From Arsenophonus sp052171895 (lineage in GTDB: Bacteria > Pseudomonadota > Gammaproteobacteria > Enterobacterales > Enterobacteriaceae): a stretch of DNA of 64,000 bases. The number at the start of each line of letters is the position of its first letter. The first letter of the stretch is position 1. The position numbers and the translations under genes are program-made. The notes below the pieces were generated by a model, which searched no databases, was not told the origin of the DNA, and saw only the letters and a program-made list of their open reading frames with translations. The stretch lies in the NCBI GenBank assembly GCA_052171895.1, contig JBQMRN010000007.1:24005-88004 (forward strand), in the 5' to 3' direction. Positions 50,378 to 60,684 of the stretch are shown piece by piece.

Positions 50378-51599
50378 ATAAAGAGATTGTAGCAGCTTAA
50401 ATAGCATTAAAATAGTTGTTTTTCTCGAACCACAGTTCTTCGCGCGTCGGTTTTGTCGTTATTATTGACGCTCAGTACGCTGACGGGACGGCGTAGAATG
50501 CCAGTATTTTCTTGACTTTTCTCTACCTTCTTCATAGCTATATGATATTTTCTGAGAATCTTGTCAACAAAATATCAAGGGCCGTTATTAGCAGCATCAC
50601 GGCTATCTGCTAGCCAAGACCCCTCCCTCCAGCCGCTTAGCTTTAACTTTCGGTTGCATGCCTTTTAGGAGTGAAGTCAACACATTAGCTGTTTTGTGTT
50701 CCTAACAGCGTTGGTGCTGCCTGTTATGGAATATCTTTGCCATTGCATTCCAAAAACTAAGAGCGCTGGTCTCCCCAAGTAGCAAGCCTGGGAGATACGG
50801 TTAAGCCACGTGATTACAAGCCATTGAGAAGTTCAGCCAAGTTCGCTTCTGACTCTCGACAAGTATCTTCGCCAGCAACTAGCTCATTACGTTCATATTC
50901 AATGCTGCTGATAATGGCCAGTAGGCGCACAAAGGAGATCATCTTGTCTAACAAAACTGTATATGCCATCGGTCTAAAAATAAAGGTAGCGCCTATTGTT
51001 TAAATCAACGTAGACAGCATTGCTTATTCTCTTTATAAGCTATTCCTGTTTCAGTTTCCTGATGGTACTCAGAGAGACCATGTTTTTTTCATTAAGAATC
51101 ATACAATCCGAGCTTCGTGAAATTACTGATGGCAAATGCTTCGCATGTACAGAGCTATTGGCAACTCTTTGATATTTTTTACACGATTAAGATAAGGCGG
51201 TAGTAATGAGCTTTTGAAGCAAATTCTATCGTCGCTGCGATCTTGACCTTAGGCACTTTAATCTTAACACCACCAATGTCAGTCTGTATGGTTCGCTATG
51301 ACAAATAACCATTACGGACGACGGCATGTGTGTGAGACACCGCCTCGACAAGGCGGCGTTCAGTTTGTTGTCGAAATATGGCTTTGAGTTCAGCCTTAAC
51401 GATAGTGTCTATGAGCTACCTGCCCACCATTAAGGATGAGTTCATGTAAGGGATCAAAGGTAATATTTGATTTCTTGGATATCTGTAGGGTAGACTTTTT
51501 ATAGCATATCATCTCTATTTTGTTGAAATTATTCATGGAATCAATCATAAGGATAGGCACCATCTCCAAAATTTCTTTACACCAGAAATAAGGATAAGT
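50378..51599 (-). mobile_element. IS256-family element lacking its outer 3' end
   Basis: Minus-strand transposase remnants from the FKLLQSL region (50385) to the N-terminal KPDIT region (near 51470), ending in CACCAGAAATAAGGATAAGTT. The C-terminal inverted repeat is missing. No open frame of length. Confidence 0.75.
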
Positions 51600-51606
51600 T
51601 GGACGG

Positions 51607-51770
51607 CTGACGAATTAAAGATAGTAAAGCAGCCATAATATTAGAAGATTTAATTGGGCATTTATTATATAGGAAGTGGGGATCCTAATAATCGTTTAAA
51701 TAGAGTAAGAAAGCAAACTCAATTTCCGGAAATAACAAAAATCTTTCTCAATATCATGAGGAATATCTAA
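51607..51770 (+). pseudogene. mlaD: MlaD C-terminal remnant
   Basis: SSKAAIILEDLIGHLLY and following residues match the MlaD C terminus (TKSAMVLEDLIGQFLYG). The MCE domain is gone, cut off by the IS256 copy. The last frame ends in TAA at 51768-51770, directly before mlaC. Confidence 0.7.
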
Positions 51771-51771
51771 T

Positions 51772-52496
51772 ATGATAAAAAATAGAACCTATTTTATGTT
51801 TAAATGTTTCTTAATAGTTTCTTTGTTAACGGTTACTCCGCTTTTGTTGGCGATAGATTAAACCAACTCATATAAACTAATATAAAAAGCTGTTGCTAAA
51901 ACCTTTACCCGCTTAAAAAATGAGTAACCAATGATCAGGAAAAATCTAGATTATTTACGCAAGATTGTTTGTGAAGAGTTTATGCCTTATGTATAAATCA
52001 AGTATGCAAGAGTATTAGTCTTAGAATCTTATAGTCCAACGTCCCCACCACTGGGATGCTTATTTTTAGGAGATTAAAGCCTAGTTAGAATAAGCTTATG
52101 GGTAAGGAATAAGCTTTAAGCACTTTAAGCACTTTAAGCAAAGTATCATGCGCAACATATCAAATTGCACCAAAAACAACCACTTGGTGACAGCAATGTG
52201 CTTGCTATTTAAGTAATAATGACTGATCTAGATGGCAGACATTACCTGTGGAACTTGATTTTTAATGATGTAAAAACAGGAAGACGGATTATTGGCAAGC
52301 TTATGATGTAACTATTGAAAGCTTTAGTTTAATTATAACTAAAAATGAATGGGCTAATATTTTATGTACTAAAGGTATTGACGGCTTAATGCAAGAGTTT
52401 ATCAGTAACGAAAATCCCATCACTTCAGAAAATAAAAATCATGATATCCATATTAACTTGGGAGTAGAAATGTCAAACGTTTATTTTAACCAGTGA
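51772..52496 (+). pseudogene. mlaC: Periplasmic phospholipid carrier MlaC, pseudogene
   Basis: Collinear with MlaC: FKCFLIVSLLTVTPLLLA signal, TNSYKLI, FTRLKNE, IRKNLDYLRKIV, IKYARVLVL, TYQIAPK, NWQAYDVTIE-like, ITKNEWANILCTKGIDGLMQ. In-frame stops occur from about residue 30 onward and the frame shifts in the middle. GAGGAA precedes the ATG. Confidence 0.9.
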
Positions 52497-52705
52497 GCTT
52501 GATTGTGATCTTTACCGCTTTTTGCGAGACACAAATGAGTTGGTAAAAAGTATTAATGTGATTAATGTTTTCTAGTTATCTCAGATCGAGTCTACCTGTC
52601 TGGTTATGTTTGTTAGGTTAAAGTCAGAACAGCAGTCAGAGAATAAATAAGTATTTGAAGGATTAGTGAGAATAGCCTTATTAGGCTTTATAAGTTTGAG
52701 GATTT
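52470..52705 (+). pseudogene. mlaB: MlaB STAS-domain protein remnant
   Basis: After mlaC, MSNVYF, then LTSELDCDLYRFL, KSINVIN and ESTCLVMFVRLKSEQQ in shifting frames resemble MlaB (ALSGELDQDVLLPLW, RVDTGGLALLLHLID). The assignment leans on position between mlaC and ibaG. Confidence 0.5.
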
Positions 52706-52864
52706 TATGAACTAATTGTCTCATGAATTTTAAAAATAATTTATATATAAAGCAATATCGCTCTTGTGCATTTTTATGCCAAGGGCGTTTTCTTTGATTT
52801 GCAGCAGATAATAGATCGATTAGGATATATGCATTGTTTTTTAGCGTTTAAATTGAGTTAAATT

Positions 52865-53119
52865 ATGGATGCAAATGAAATAAAGCAACTATTAATAAAA
52901 CAATTGAAACTTGATGAAGTAATTGTCAATGGTGATAGTAGCCATTTCCAAATAATTGTTGTTGGTGAAATGTTTAATGGCATGAGTCGGGTTAAGCAGC
53001 AGCAAGTAATTTATGCATTACTAATGGAATATATTACAAATAATCAGATCCATGCATTATCAATTAAAGCGTATACCCCAGCAGAATGGCAAAGAGATCA
53101 TAAGCTTAATGCTTTTTAA
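52865..53119 (+). CDS. ibaG: BolA-family protein IbaG
   Basis: Small monothiol-glutaredoxin partner linked to iron-sulfur handling and acid stress. 84 residues, the full family length. SSHFQIIVVGEMFNGMSRVK and IHALSIKAYTPAEWQRD match E. coli IbaG (SHFQVIAVGELFDGMSRVK, IHAVSIKAYTPAEW). Intact directly after four dead mla genes and before murA. Confidence 0.94.
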   Translation: MDANEIKQLLIKQLKLDEVIVNGDSSHFQIIVVGEMFNGMSRVKQQQVIYALLMEYITNNQIHALSIKAYTPAEWQRDHKLNAF

Positions 53120-53170
53120 GCCTATACTTTTGCATTGATAATATAAATATTACTCATAGAGAATTTCTTG

Positions 53171-54436
53171 ATGGACAAATTTCGATTAAATGGGCCAACT
53201 CGTTTGATGGGAGAAGTTTCAATTTCTGGTGCAAAAAATGCAGCACTACCGATATTGTTTGCATCCTTATTAGCAGAAGAACCCGTTGAATTACAAAATA
53301 TTCCAAAGCTAAAAGATATTGACACAACAATTGAGTTACTCAATCAGTTAGGTACCAAAGTTGAGCGTAATGGAGCTATTTTTGTTGACGCACGTGGTAT
53401 TAATAAATTTTGTGCTCTTTACGAATTAGTTAAGATGATGCGTGCATCTATTTGGGCTTTAGCGCCATTAGTTGCTCGTTTTGGTCAAGGCCAAGTATCT
53501 TTACCAGGAGGATGTACGATTGGTGCACGTCCAGTTGATTTGCATATTGCTGGGCTTGAGCAACTTGGTGCTAAAATTACCTTAGATAAAGGTTATGTTA
53601 AAGCATCGGTTGATGGTCGGTTGCAAGGCGCCAATATTATTATGGATAAAGTTAGTGTCGGTGCCACAGTATCTATTATGACGGCTGCAACCCTAGCAGA
53701 AGGAAAAACTGTTATTGAAAACGCAGCTCGTGAACCTGAAGTTGAAGATACAGCCAACTTTTTAAATTCATTAGGGGCAAAGATTATGGGTGCAGGCACA
53801 GATAGGATCCTTATTGAAGGGGTAGTACGCTTAGGTGGTGGTGTTTATCAAATTTTACCTGATCGGATTGAAACAGGTACTTTCCTTGTTGCAGCAGCTA
53901 TCTCTGGAGGAAAAGTAATTTGTCGCAACACTAAACCAGCTACATTGGATGCAGTATTAGCTAAATTATGTGAAGCGGGTGCAGAGATTGAAATTGGTGA
54001 AGATTGGATCCAACTGGATATGCATGATAAGCGACCAAAAGCAGTGAGTATCAGAACAGAACCGTATCCGGGCTTTCCAACAGATATGCAAGCGCAATTT
54101 AGCTTACTTAATTTAGTGGCTGAAGGTATTAGTACAATAACAGAAACTATTTTTGAAAATCGTTTTATGCATATCCCAGAGTTAATTCGTATGGGAGCTC
54201 ATGCGGAAATAGAAGGAAATACAGTTGTTTGTCATGGCGTTGAACAACTTACAGGTGCTCAAGTTATGGCTACGGATTTGCGGGCATCGGCTAGTTTAGT
54301 GCTTGCTGGTTGTATTGCGAAAGGAAAAACAATTATTGATCGAATTTATCATATCGATAGGGGATATGAGAAAATAGAAGAGAAACTGCGTAATTTAGGG
54401 GTAAATATAGAGCGTATTACCAAAAATAAAATATAA
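53171..54436 (+). CDS. murA: UDP-N-acetylglucosamine 1-carboxyvinyltransferase MurA
   Basis: First committed step of peptidoglycan synthesis. 421 residues from ATG 53171 (a TTG codon immediately upstream is not needed). The active-site cysteine is C115 in LPGGCTIGARPVDLH; K22 in SGAKNAALPI is present. Weak purine-rich site AGAGAA upstream. A transcript from the old mla operon promoter is unlikely given the insertions, so it may have its own promoter in 52706-52860. Confidence 0.97.
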   Translation: MDKFRLNGPTRLMGEVSISGAKNAALPILFASLLAEEPVELQNIPKLKDIDTTIELLNQLGTKVERNGAIFVDARGINKFCALYELVKMMRASIWALAPLVARFGQGQVSLPGGCTIGARPVDLHIAGLEQLGAKITLDKGYVKASVDGRLQGANIIMDKVSVGATVSIMTAATLAEGKTVIENAAREPEVEDTANFLNSLGAKIMGAGTDRILIEGVVRLGGGVYQILPDRIETGTFLVAAAISGGKVICRNTKPATLDAVLAKLCEAGAEIEIGEDWIQLDMHDKRPKAVSIRTEPYPGFPTDMQAQFSLLNLVAEGISTITETIFENRFMHIPELIRMGAHAEIEGNTVVCHGVEQLTGAQVMATDLRASASLVLAGCIAKGKTIIDRIYHIDRGYEKIEEKLRNLGVNIERITKNKI

Positions 54437-54579
54437 CCAGCTATTTTATAAGATAAAATAATATCAATGCTTTTAAAGCCGGCATTTTGGTGGGCTATTA
54501 TCCATTTAGCGCATGACTTACCTAAAAATACCTAGTTCTTTAATTTAGTTAAAATCATTATTGTTAGAGCGAATATGAT

Positions 54580-55370
54580 GTAAGTCTCATCTAGTTATGA
54601 TACCGATAAAGCCGCTGATTATTCGCTAATCACGAATAAGTTTTTCCATAATTTTAGTTGCTAATTCACTTGAAATAGCAAAACTTATAGCTCCTTCACT
54701 TCAGGCGTAAAACCATTTTCTGAGTAATCAAATGAAAGTGTATTAATTCCTATCAATTCACCTTCAATATTAATTAGTGCTCCACCTGAATTTTCATAAT
54801 TATATAGATGTATCTGTTGTAGAAAATTATGTTGGCTGATGGGAATAAAAAGCCCTACATATCCATTGGCACTAATAATTCCTTATCTTACAGTTTACCC
54901 TAAATTATAGGGGTTACCAAAATGCCTAGGATAATATTGCTAACGTGTGTTTTAAGCTGTAAATTAATTGGAATCATGGGAAGATTATCAGCGTCTATTT
55001 TTAAAAGAGCTAGGACTGTTAAGCTATCTGACCTAACAATGAGTGCATCAAAATTGATACATCAGGTGTAATGCAATTTAAATTTGATCCGTTTTATTAA
55101 CGACATTTCTGTTTAGAATAATATAACCGTTAATATTTCTAATGATAGTAGAGCTTAATACGGTTAATTCGCGGCTATTCTGAAAAAACTACCGGTATAT
55201 ATCTCCTGCTATAAATATAAAACAGCTGCTGCTATATACCGCTTTAGTATTATAATAGACTGTTTATCTTTTTTTATCGTCGAGAAGGTCAGTGAGTTCT
55301 TTTAAGTGTATAAATGGAATAGGCATTAGAAAAATATCAGCGATAACAAGTCCTATAATAACTGCACCAA
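54580..55370 (-). pseudogene. degS: Sigma-E-activating protease DegS, pseudogene
   Basis: Minus-strand fragments in order: IIGLVIADIFLMPI membrane anchor, GYIILNRNVVNKTDQI, HFGNPYNLG, SANGYVGL, FLQQIHLYNYENSGGALINI and GELIGINTLSFDYSENGFTPE, then ATKIMEKLIRD, matching DegS (GYIITNKHVINDADQI, IGNPYNLG, FLQTDASINHGNSGGALVNS). The catalytic histidine motif (NKHVI) is now NRNVV. The C-terminal PDZ domain is missing or unreadable. The 5' end is truncated by the IS91-type insertion at 55379. Confidence 0.88.
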
Positions 55371-55378
55371 AAAGCTTG

Positions 55379-57245
55379 ATGGTTAGGAAATTAAATTGCT
55401 ATTTAAGTGAAGACTAAAAGCCATCCATTATTCCTAAAATGAGATAGAATTGCTTTTAGATCTATTGTAAATGAAAATTTTATCGGAGTGTGTATTCTTT
55501 AATATTCTGAGAATAATTCCATTGCTTTGTTTGCTAAGCTGAGCATTGAAAAGTAGCCTGTCTCGCCATACAGGAATGCATTTGTGCGGATCAATCCTCC
55601 GTCCCACGAGTTTTTTTGCGGGATATCATATATTTAGCGCCTTATATACCTTTGGTATATAGTGTCCTTCGTTTTCTATTCGACAAGAAACCATAGTAAC
55701 TTACTATCTTAACATATCTCGCTGGAAATATGGCTAATATAGCGGTAAATCATCTTTTCCTGGATTAGTATCTATTTGCCGGTACTGGTAATAGTCCGGC
55801 TTGGTCATAGTCATGACTATAACCACTCGTCCTGGTAATGCCGCAGTTTTGAGGCAGATACCGGTAGACGTTTAAGGTAGCGAACGAGGTATTTCACGCT
55901 ATATACCATGCCACTTTCATCTTTTTACCGAAATGTACTTCTTTCCAGTAAACGTCCGTACTGTTATTGTGCCTTCAGAAGGCTACCACTGCTTACAGGT
56001 GCAGGTATGTCACTACCTTACGAAGAGATACTGGGGTTTATTAGGTTATAGTTGTGATATTGGATGCAGCTGATAACAGCGCCTAGTTAAATTTCTTCCA
56101 TCGCTCTTTTTTGAAGCAGATCCACAATACTATAACATGTTTAATATCCTAGACCGCTACGGATGACAGAGATATAAATATATGGATGTTGATTGAGTTG
56201 TCAAGCATAAGTCTATAAGGCATAAAAGATAGCAATTCGATACCCTGTTTACGTGCCACCACTGCAGCATAGCGCGCAGGTAAAGAGGTGTGAAACATGG
56301 TGTTGAGTCCCGGCAGTTATTGTTGCAAAAAAATCAAAAGAAGATGGGACATAGTGAAAATAATGTGTTGCTAGTTGTAGTCGGGAAAAATATAAGCACT
56401 GCTGTGCTAATTAGTGCTTCGTGGCTTTAAAATCGCATGAACTGCAAGCTTTTAACTTAGAGTTTTATCAGAAAAAACACTAGTTTAGTAACATTCAGGA
56501 TAGAGGCACAAACAGTAACGCCCCCGGAGACGAGACACCTCCATATCAGCACATGTGCCGTAGGGAAGCATTCGCTCAACAGATAGAGGGGGTCTATACG
56601 AGTTGATACTTTCATGCTGTTTTTTAAGAAATTTATTCCAGCCGCTATCAATGGTAAAAAAAGGTTTAGTTTGGTGTGTAGATATATACTCTAGATAAAT
56701 TACTCTTTGCGTATCTTGCCAGAGAAATAGAAATCCTTATCTTGTTCGCTTTAATGATGTCTATTGGCCAAGTTATCTTTCTGTTTATCTAAAATAACGA
56801 AGGATAACGGAATTATACCTAGTTTCTTATACGTGATGAATTCATCGGCAAGCATACTTTCAGTCATTGCTCTCAATGTAGTTGTATCCATCGGCATCGG
56901 CTTGGCCTGGGTGGTTTTGCTAAAAAACCAAGATAATTGTGATTAGAGGCGGATAATACTTGCGTCTCGAGAAAAAATCGGGGATCGAGAGTCGGATGCA
57001 TTGTTGTATAGCCTTTTTTGGTACTATAAAACTAGTCGGTATCTCATCATTAATTTCCTGATGGAGATCTCATAAAGCTCTTTAAATAAACAGGCGGTGT
57101 GTGTAACACCTGAATTCGAGTGTTGTCTTCTTGATTTTACCAAGTTTTTCTTTTCTAGAAGATTTATTCAGAGCTATTTGGATAAATTTCTGAAAAATTA
57201 ATATATCGCAGAGTATTAAATACTATTCAGATCATGAATATAGTA
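55379..57245 (-). mobile_element. IS91-family element, longest copy, decayed
   Basis: The 3' end ATGGTTAGGAAATTAAATTG abuts CTTG (55375-55378), the known IS91 target. The transposase is readable in pieces on the minus strand: VERMLPYGTCA with a zinc-binding C-x-x-C region near 56450-56570, a homologue of the ARHFKMLPYGFL segment near 55700, and intermediate parts. About 600 bases upstream of the transposase (56650-57245) are shared with 1-720 and 5195-5670. Inserted between degQ and the truncated degS. Confidence 0.75.
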
Positions 57246-57300
57246 AGTATTCTGTAATAAGCTATAAACGAGATTCTTAAATAGCAGGATATATAAATAC

Positions 57301-57331
57301 AAACAGGTACGATAGTTAACAGTACCTGTTT
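57301..57331 (-). terminator. Terminator of degQ
   Basis: AAACAGGTAC (57301-57310) and GTACCTGTTT (57322-57331) form a perfect 10-base stem. On the minus strand it follows the degQ stop and is followed by T-rich DNA. Confidence 0.75.
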
Positions 57332-57340
57332 GGTTGATGA

Positions 57341-58762
57341 TTAGTTGAATATATTATTACCGCGAAGTAATAAGTAGATATTTTGATCACCACGTAAAAT
57401 ATTTAATGCTAAAGCGGTAGGCTTAGTTTCAATAATTTTACGAAGTTGATTAATATTTTCTATCCGTTGTTCGTTAGCACTAATAATAAGATCACCTTTT
57501 ACTAGACCAAGCATGGCAGCAGGTGAATTAGACGAAACGCTATCGACCTTGACACCTTTAATCCCCCTGATTGTATTATTGCTTAAAGTAGCTCCCATTA
57601 GTGAAGTGCTTAAAACTTCAGCTTTCATACCGCTGGAATCACTATCTTCTAAGGTAACATTTACTTCCATTGGCTTACCTTTACGTAGTAACCCGATGGT
57701 GATTTGCTTACCGATTTCACTGGTGCCAATTTTGGCTCTTAACTCAGCAAAGCTATTAATATATTTTTTATTAATTGAAACTAAAACATCACCAGATTGA
57801 ATGCCTGCTTTAGCTGCTGCAGAATTTGGTATCACTTCACTGACAAATGCCCCTTTTTGCACATTAATCTTTAATGCTTTCGCTACATCAGAAGTCATTT
57901 CAGTGCCTTTGATCCCCAGTAATCCACGTTTTACTTCACCATGTTTGATAATTTGATCACTAAGGGATTTAGCCATATTTGATGGAATTGCAAAGCCGAT
58001 ACCAATATTACCTCCACCAGGCGCTAAAATAGCGGTATTAATACCAATAAGTTCACCATTAAGATTAACCAATGCGCCACCTGAGTTACCTCTATTAATC
58101 GAAGCATCAGTTTGAATAAAATTTTCTAGACCTTCTACATTTAAACCACTACGACCCAATGCAGAAATAATGCCTGATGTTGCCGTTTGGCCCAACCCAA
58201 AAGGGTTTCCAATAGCAACAGCAAAATCACCAACTCGCAGTTTATCGGAGTCAGCTATTTTAATCGCCATTAAGTTCAATTTTTTTAGATTTTCTGTATT
58301 TGAATCTTTTATTTGTAATAGGGCGATATCTGTTTGAGGATCACGTCCGATAAGTTTAACGTCAATTTCTCTGCCATCATTAAGCTGGATTTGGATACTA
58401 TTAGCGTTATCAATGACATGGTTATTAGTTAGGATATAACCTTTTTCAGCATCAATAATAACCCCGGAGCCTAATCCTTCAAAAGGGCGAATACTCTGTT
58501 GCTGGGAGGGGAAATTTGGCCCAAAAAAGAATTTAAATTCTTCGGGTAGTTGTTGATTTTGAACACGTGTTCCAGATACACGAATACTAATTACGGTAGG
58601 AAGTACTTTTTCTAGCATCGGTGCTAGGCTAGGTAATCCTTGACCAGATGATAAAGTAATTGGTGGCATTGATGCAGAATAAGTTACTGCAGTTATACTT
58701 ATGAGTGAAAGAGCAATACTCATAGGTAATATAGTTAAAAAACGTTTCTCTTTTTTCATCAT
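57341..58762 (-). CDS. degQ: Periplasmic serine protease DegQ
   Basis: HtrA-family protease/chaperone. 473 residues with a signal peptide, trypsin-like domain with the triad H115 (TNNHVI), D145 (DPQTDIALLQI), S227 (GNSGGAL), and two PDZ domains (about 290-375 and 390-470). Synteny (zapG-degQ-degS) and sequence (PSLAPMLEKVLPTVISI) point to DegQ rather than DegP, although the family is close. It may carry general envelope proteolysis now that degS is dead. Confidence 0.94.
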   Translation of the reverse strand: MMKKEKRFLTILPMSIALSLISITAVTYSASMPPITLSSGQGLPSLAPMLEKVLPTVISIRVSGTRVQNQQLPEEFKFFFGPNFPSQQQSIRPFEGLGSGVIIDAEKGYILTNNHVIDNANSIQIQLNDGREIDVKLIGRDPQTDIALLQIKDSNTENLKKLNLMAIKIADSDKLRVGDFAVAIGNPFGLGQTATSGIISALGRSGLNVEGLENFIQTDASINRGNSGGALVNLNGELIGINTAILAPGGGNIGIGFAIPSNMAKSLSDQIIKHGEVKRGLLGIKGTEMTSDVAKALKINVQKGAFVSEVIPNSAAAKAGIQSGDVLVSINKKYINSFAELRAKIGTSEIGKQITIGLLRKGKPMEVNVTLEDSDSSGMKAEVLSTSLMGATLSNNTIRGIKGVKVDSVSSNSPAAMLGLVKGDLIISANEQRIENINQLRKIIETKPTALALNILRGDQNIYLLLRGNNIFN

Positions 58763-59026
58763 GAATTTAATTCTCTTACATACCTAATTTATTTAAGGTA
58801 ATTTGTTTTTTTGGATAGATTAAAAACCTCAGCATGTCTAAGGTTTAATACTTTAAATTATGCAAAAAAGTTCAGCTAACAGATAGTAGTAATCGTTTTT
58901 TTACATGTATTTACATGATATTAAATCTTACAACAAGATAACCTTATCATGTAAAAGTGTGCTGCCATTAAAGTTAGATAAAGATGCATTTCATTAAAAT
59001 ATGTAACCTAATTTACTTTTTTTCTT

Positions 59027-59410
59027 TCATATTGAGCGAAATAAGCCAGAAGAGCCTTCAGAGTAATCTTTAGGTGGTAATTTAACGGAAGCTTGATCAT
59101 TGTCTAATTCAGTCAAACGATAGTTAAAAGAGTTGTTTTGTATTTGCATATCAGATCTTAATTCAAGAGAACTTTTTGGCATATGCTGATAGAGTTGACG
59201 ATAGTCTTGCGCCATGTTATCGAGTAATTCTGCACTACGTGCAAAATGGCTGATCAATTCTTTATGATATTCTTCTAATTCATGGGTTTTTTTTTCAAGT
59301 TTAGCTTGTAAAGCTTGTTGGTTATGTAGCTTGGTATTGCCGAAGCGAACTAGTAGTACACCAATAATGAAACCCACAATTAGAGCAATTAGTACATATT
59401 CCCAAGTCAT
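59027..59410 (-). CDS. zapG: Cell-division/envelope protein ZapG (YhcB)
   Basis: Small inner-membrane protein (DUF1043) linked to cell division and envelope growth. 127 residues from the ATG at 59410, chosen because GGAGTC lies just upstream and MTWEYVLIALIVGFIIG matches E. coli MTWEYALIGLVVGIIIG. One N-terminal membrane helix, a coiled coil (35-85) and the conserved end PKDYSEGSSGL. Confidence 0.94.
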   Translation of the reverse strand: MTWEYVLIALIVGFIIGVLLVRFGNTKLHNQQALQAKLEKKTHELEEYHKELISHFARSAELLDNMAQDYRQLYQHMPKSSLELRSDMQIQNNSFNYRLTELDNDQASVKLPPKDYSEGSSGLFRSI

Positions 59411-59631
59411 GTTGACTCCTTCATTATAAGAAAACAAGATTTATTTTCATAAAAATAAATTCATATTATAGCAATTATACTATACCTCTAAAAAGGACAT
59501 AAGTGAAAACAGGAAAAGTTGTTGCTAATGATTTCATATTATTTTGAAATACTAAAGGTTATCGATATTATGTTTATGATTGCTTTTATTAATCAATAAA
59601 ATTATGACCTTTTTAAGAGGAGTATCACGTT

Positions 59632-59790
59632 GATGGAATTATTGACTTCAGCTAAACTTTAGCAAAAGTTTTTAGCTATCGGTGATTATTAATTTGATGA
59701 GGTGCAAAGTAAAGCGATAACATGTTTAGATATTATTCATCATCAATTGCTTAATAAAACGTCTGCAACGTAAAAGTTACACTACAATTG
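59632..59790 (+). pseudogene. zapE: ZapE N-terminal stub
   Basis: Divergent from zapG, as in E. coli. LTSAKL, then QKFLAIGDY and FDEVQSKAITCLDIIHHQLL resemble the ZapE start (PTSQYLKALNEGSHQPDDVQKEAVSRLEIIYQEL). The ATPase domains are absent; what follows is unassigned until the intron remnant at 60016. Confidence 0.6.
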
Positions 59791-60015
59791 TCACTTTCTC
59801 TCTGCAAGAGAAAAAATTCTCTTGTGCTAAGTGAGAATAAAAACTTAACTATATTAAACTGAAATAAGAAATAGGGCCCAGGCAAAATTGAAATGGGCTG
59901 AATAAAGTGAATTTCCATTATTAAATTGTTGTCAGTAAAGAAAATAAAAATCAGATGTTATCTGTTTTAAGGAGAAGTTTAATAATAGTTAGAAACAGAT
60001 AAAGGAAGAGGAAGA

Positions 60016-60684
60016 GTGTTCATTATTTACAACGGATCCCGTTCTCCGGCATAGAACGTAGGCAACTAACTCAATGTATCTTCATGGTGTGAAACATGGT
60101 AATCCCATCAATCTTTTAATATTCATGTAAATATTAAGAGACAGTGGGTATAAGAAGTTATAAAAAGCGAAGGTAATTAAGCCAAAAAGTAACTGGAAAT
60201 CATAACAAGATTGATAGAGGAACTAGCTCACTCTAAAAAGAGAGCTGAGCTAGAAAAGGTGACTTATCCATAGAATCCTTTATTAAAATTATGAATTAAT
60301 TTAGAAAAGTTAGATCTCTATGAGAAACGTAATAAATCAAAAGCATGAACAACTGAAATTACATGCTATTGACTGGTCTGTTATGATAGCCATGATTAAT
60401 AATCTAAGGCAAAGGATATATAGGGCTTCAGCAACAGCTCATTTAAATAAAGCTAAAATTTGCAAAAGCTTATGATGAAATCAATCAAGAGCGAACCATC
60501 TTCTGGTTATCAGGAAAGTCATACAGATCAATGAGGAAAAATACACGGCCGGCGTAGATAATCAGGTAATTAAGACCATAAAGGACGAGAACACTTTTAT
60601 AAGTTATTAAGACAAATAACTTTAGTAAATGGTTATTCAGTAAAATTGGTGTCTATATACCAAAAAAGAATGGGAAAAGCGCCT
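60016..60684 (+). mobile_element. Group II intron remnant with reverse-transcriptase N terminus
   Basis: GTGTTC at 60016 could be a degenerate group II intron 5' end, and GTGTGAAACATGGTAATCCCATCAA near 60085-60110 looks like domain I sequence. An ORF start at 60320 gives MRNVINQKHEQLKLHAIDW, INNLRQRIYRAS, then YTAGVDNQVIKTIKDE and YIPKKNGK in three frames, the start of a group II intron maturase/RT. The RT catalytic domain is absent; IS256 DNA begins at 60685. Confidence 0.6.

Noticed and set aside
55379..57245. IS91-type region plus upstream segment as an unknown defence or mobile system
   Set aside because: The recognisable coding parts are transposase fragments, and the upstream segment is equally decayed in all copies, so no functional system can be supported.
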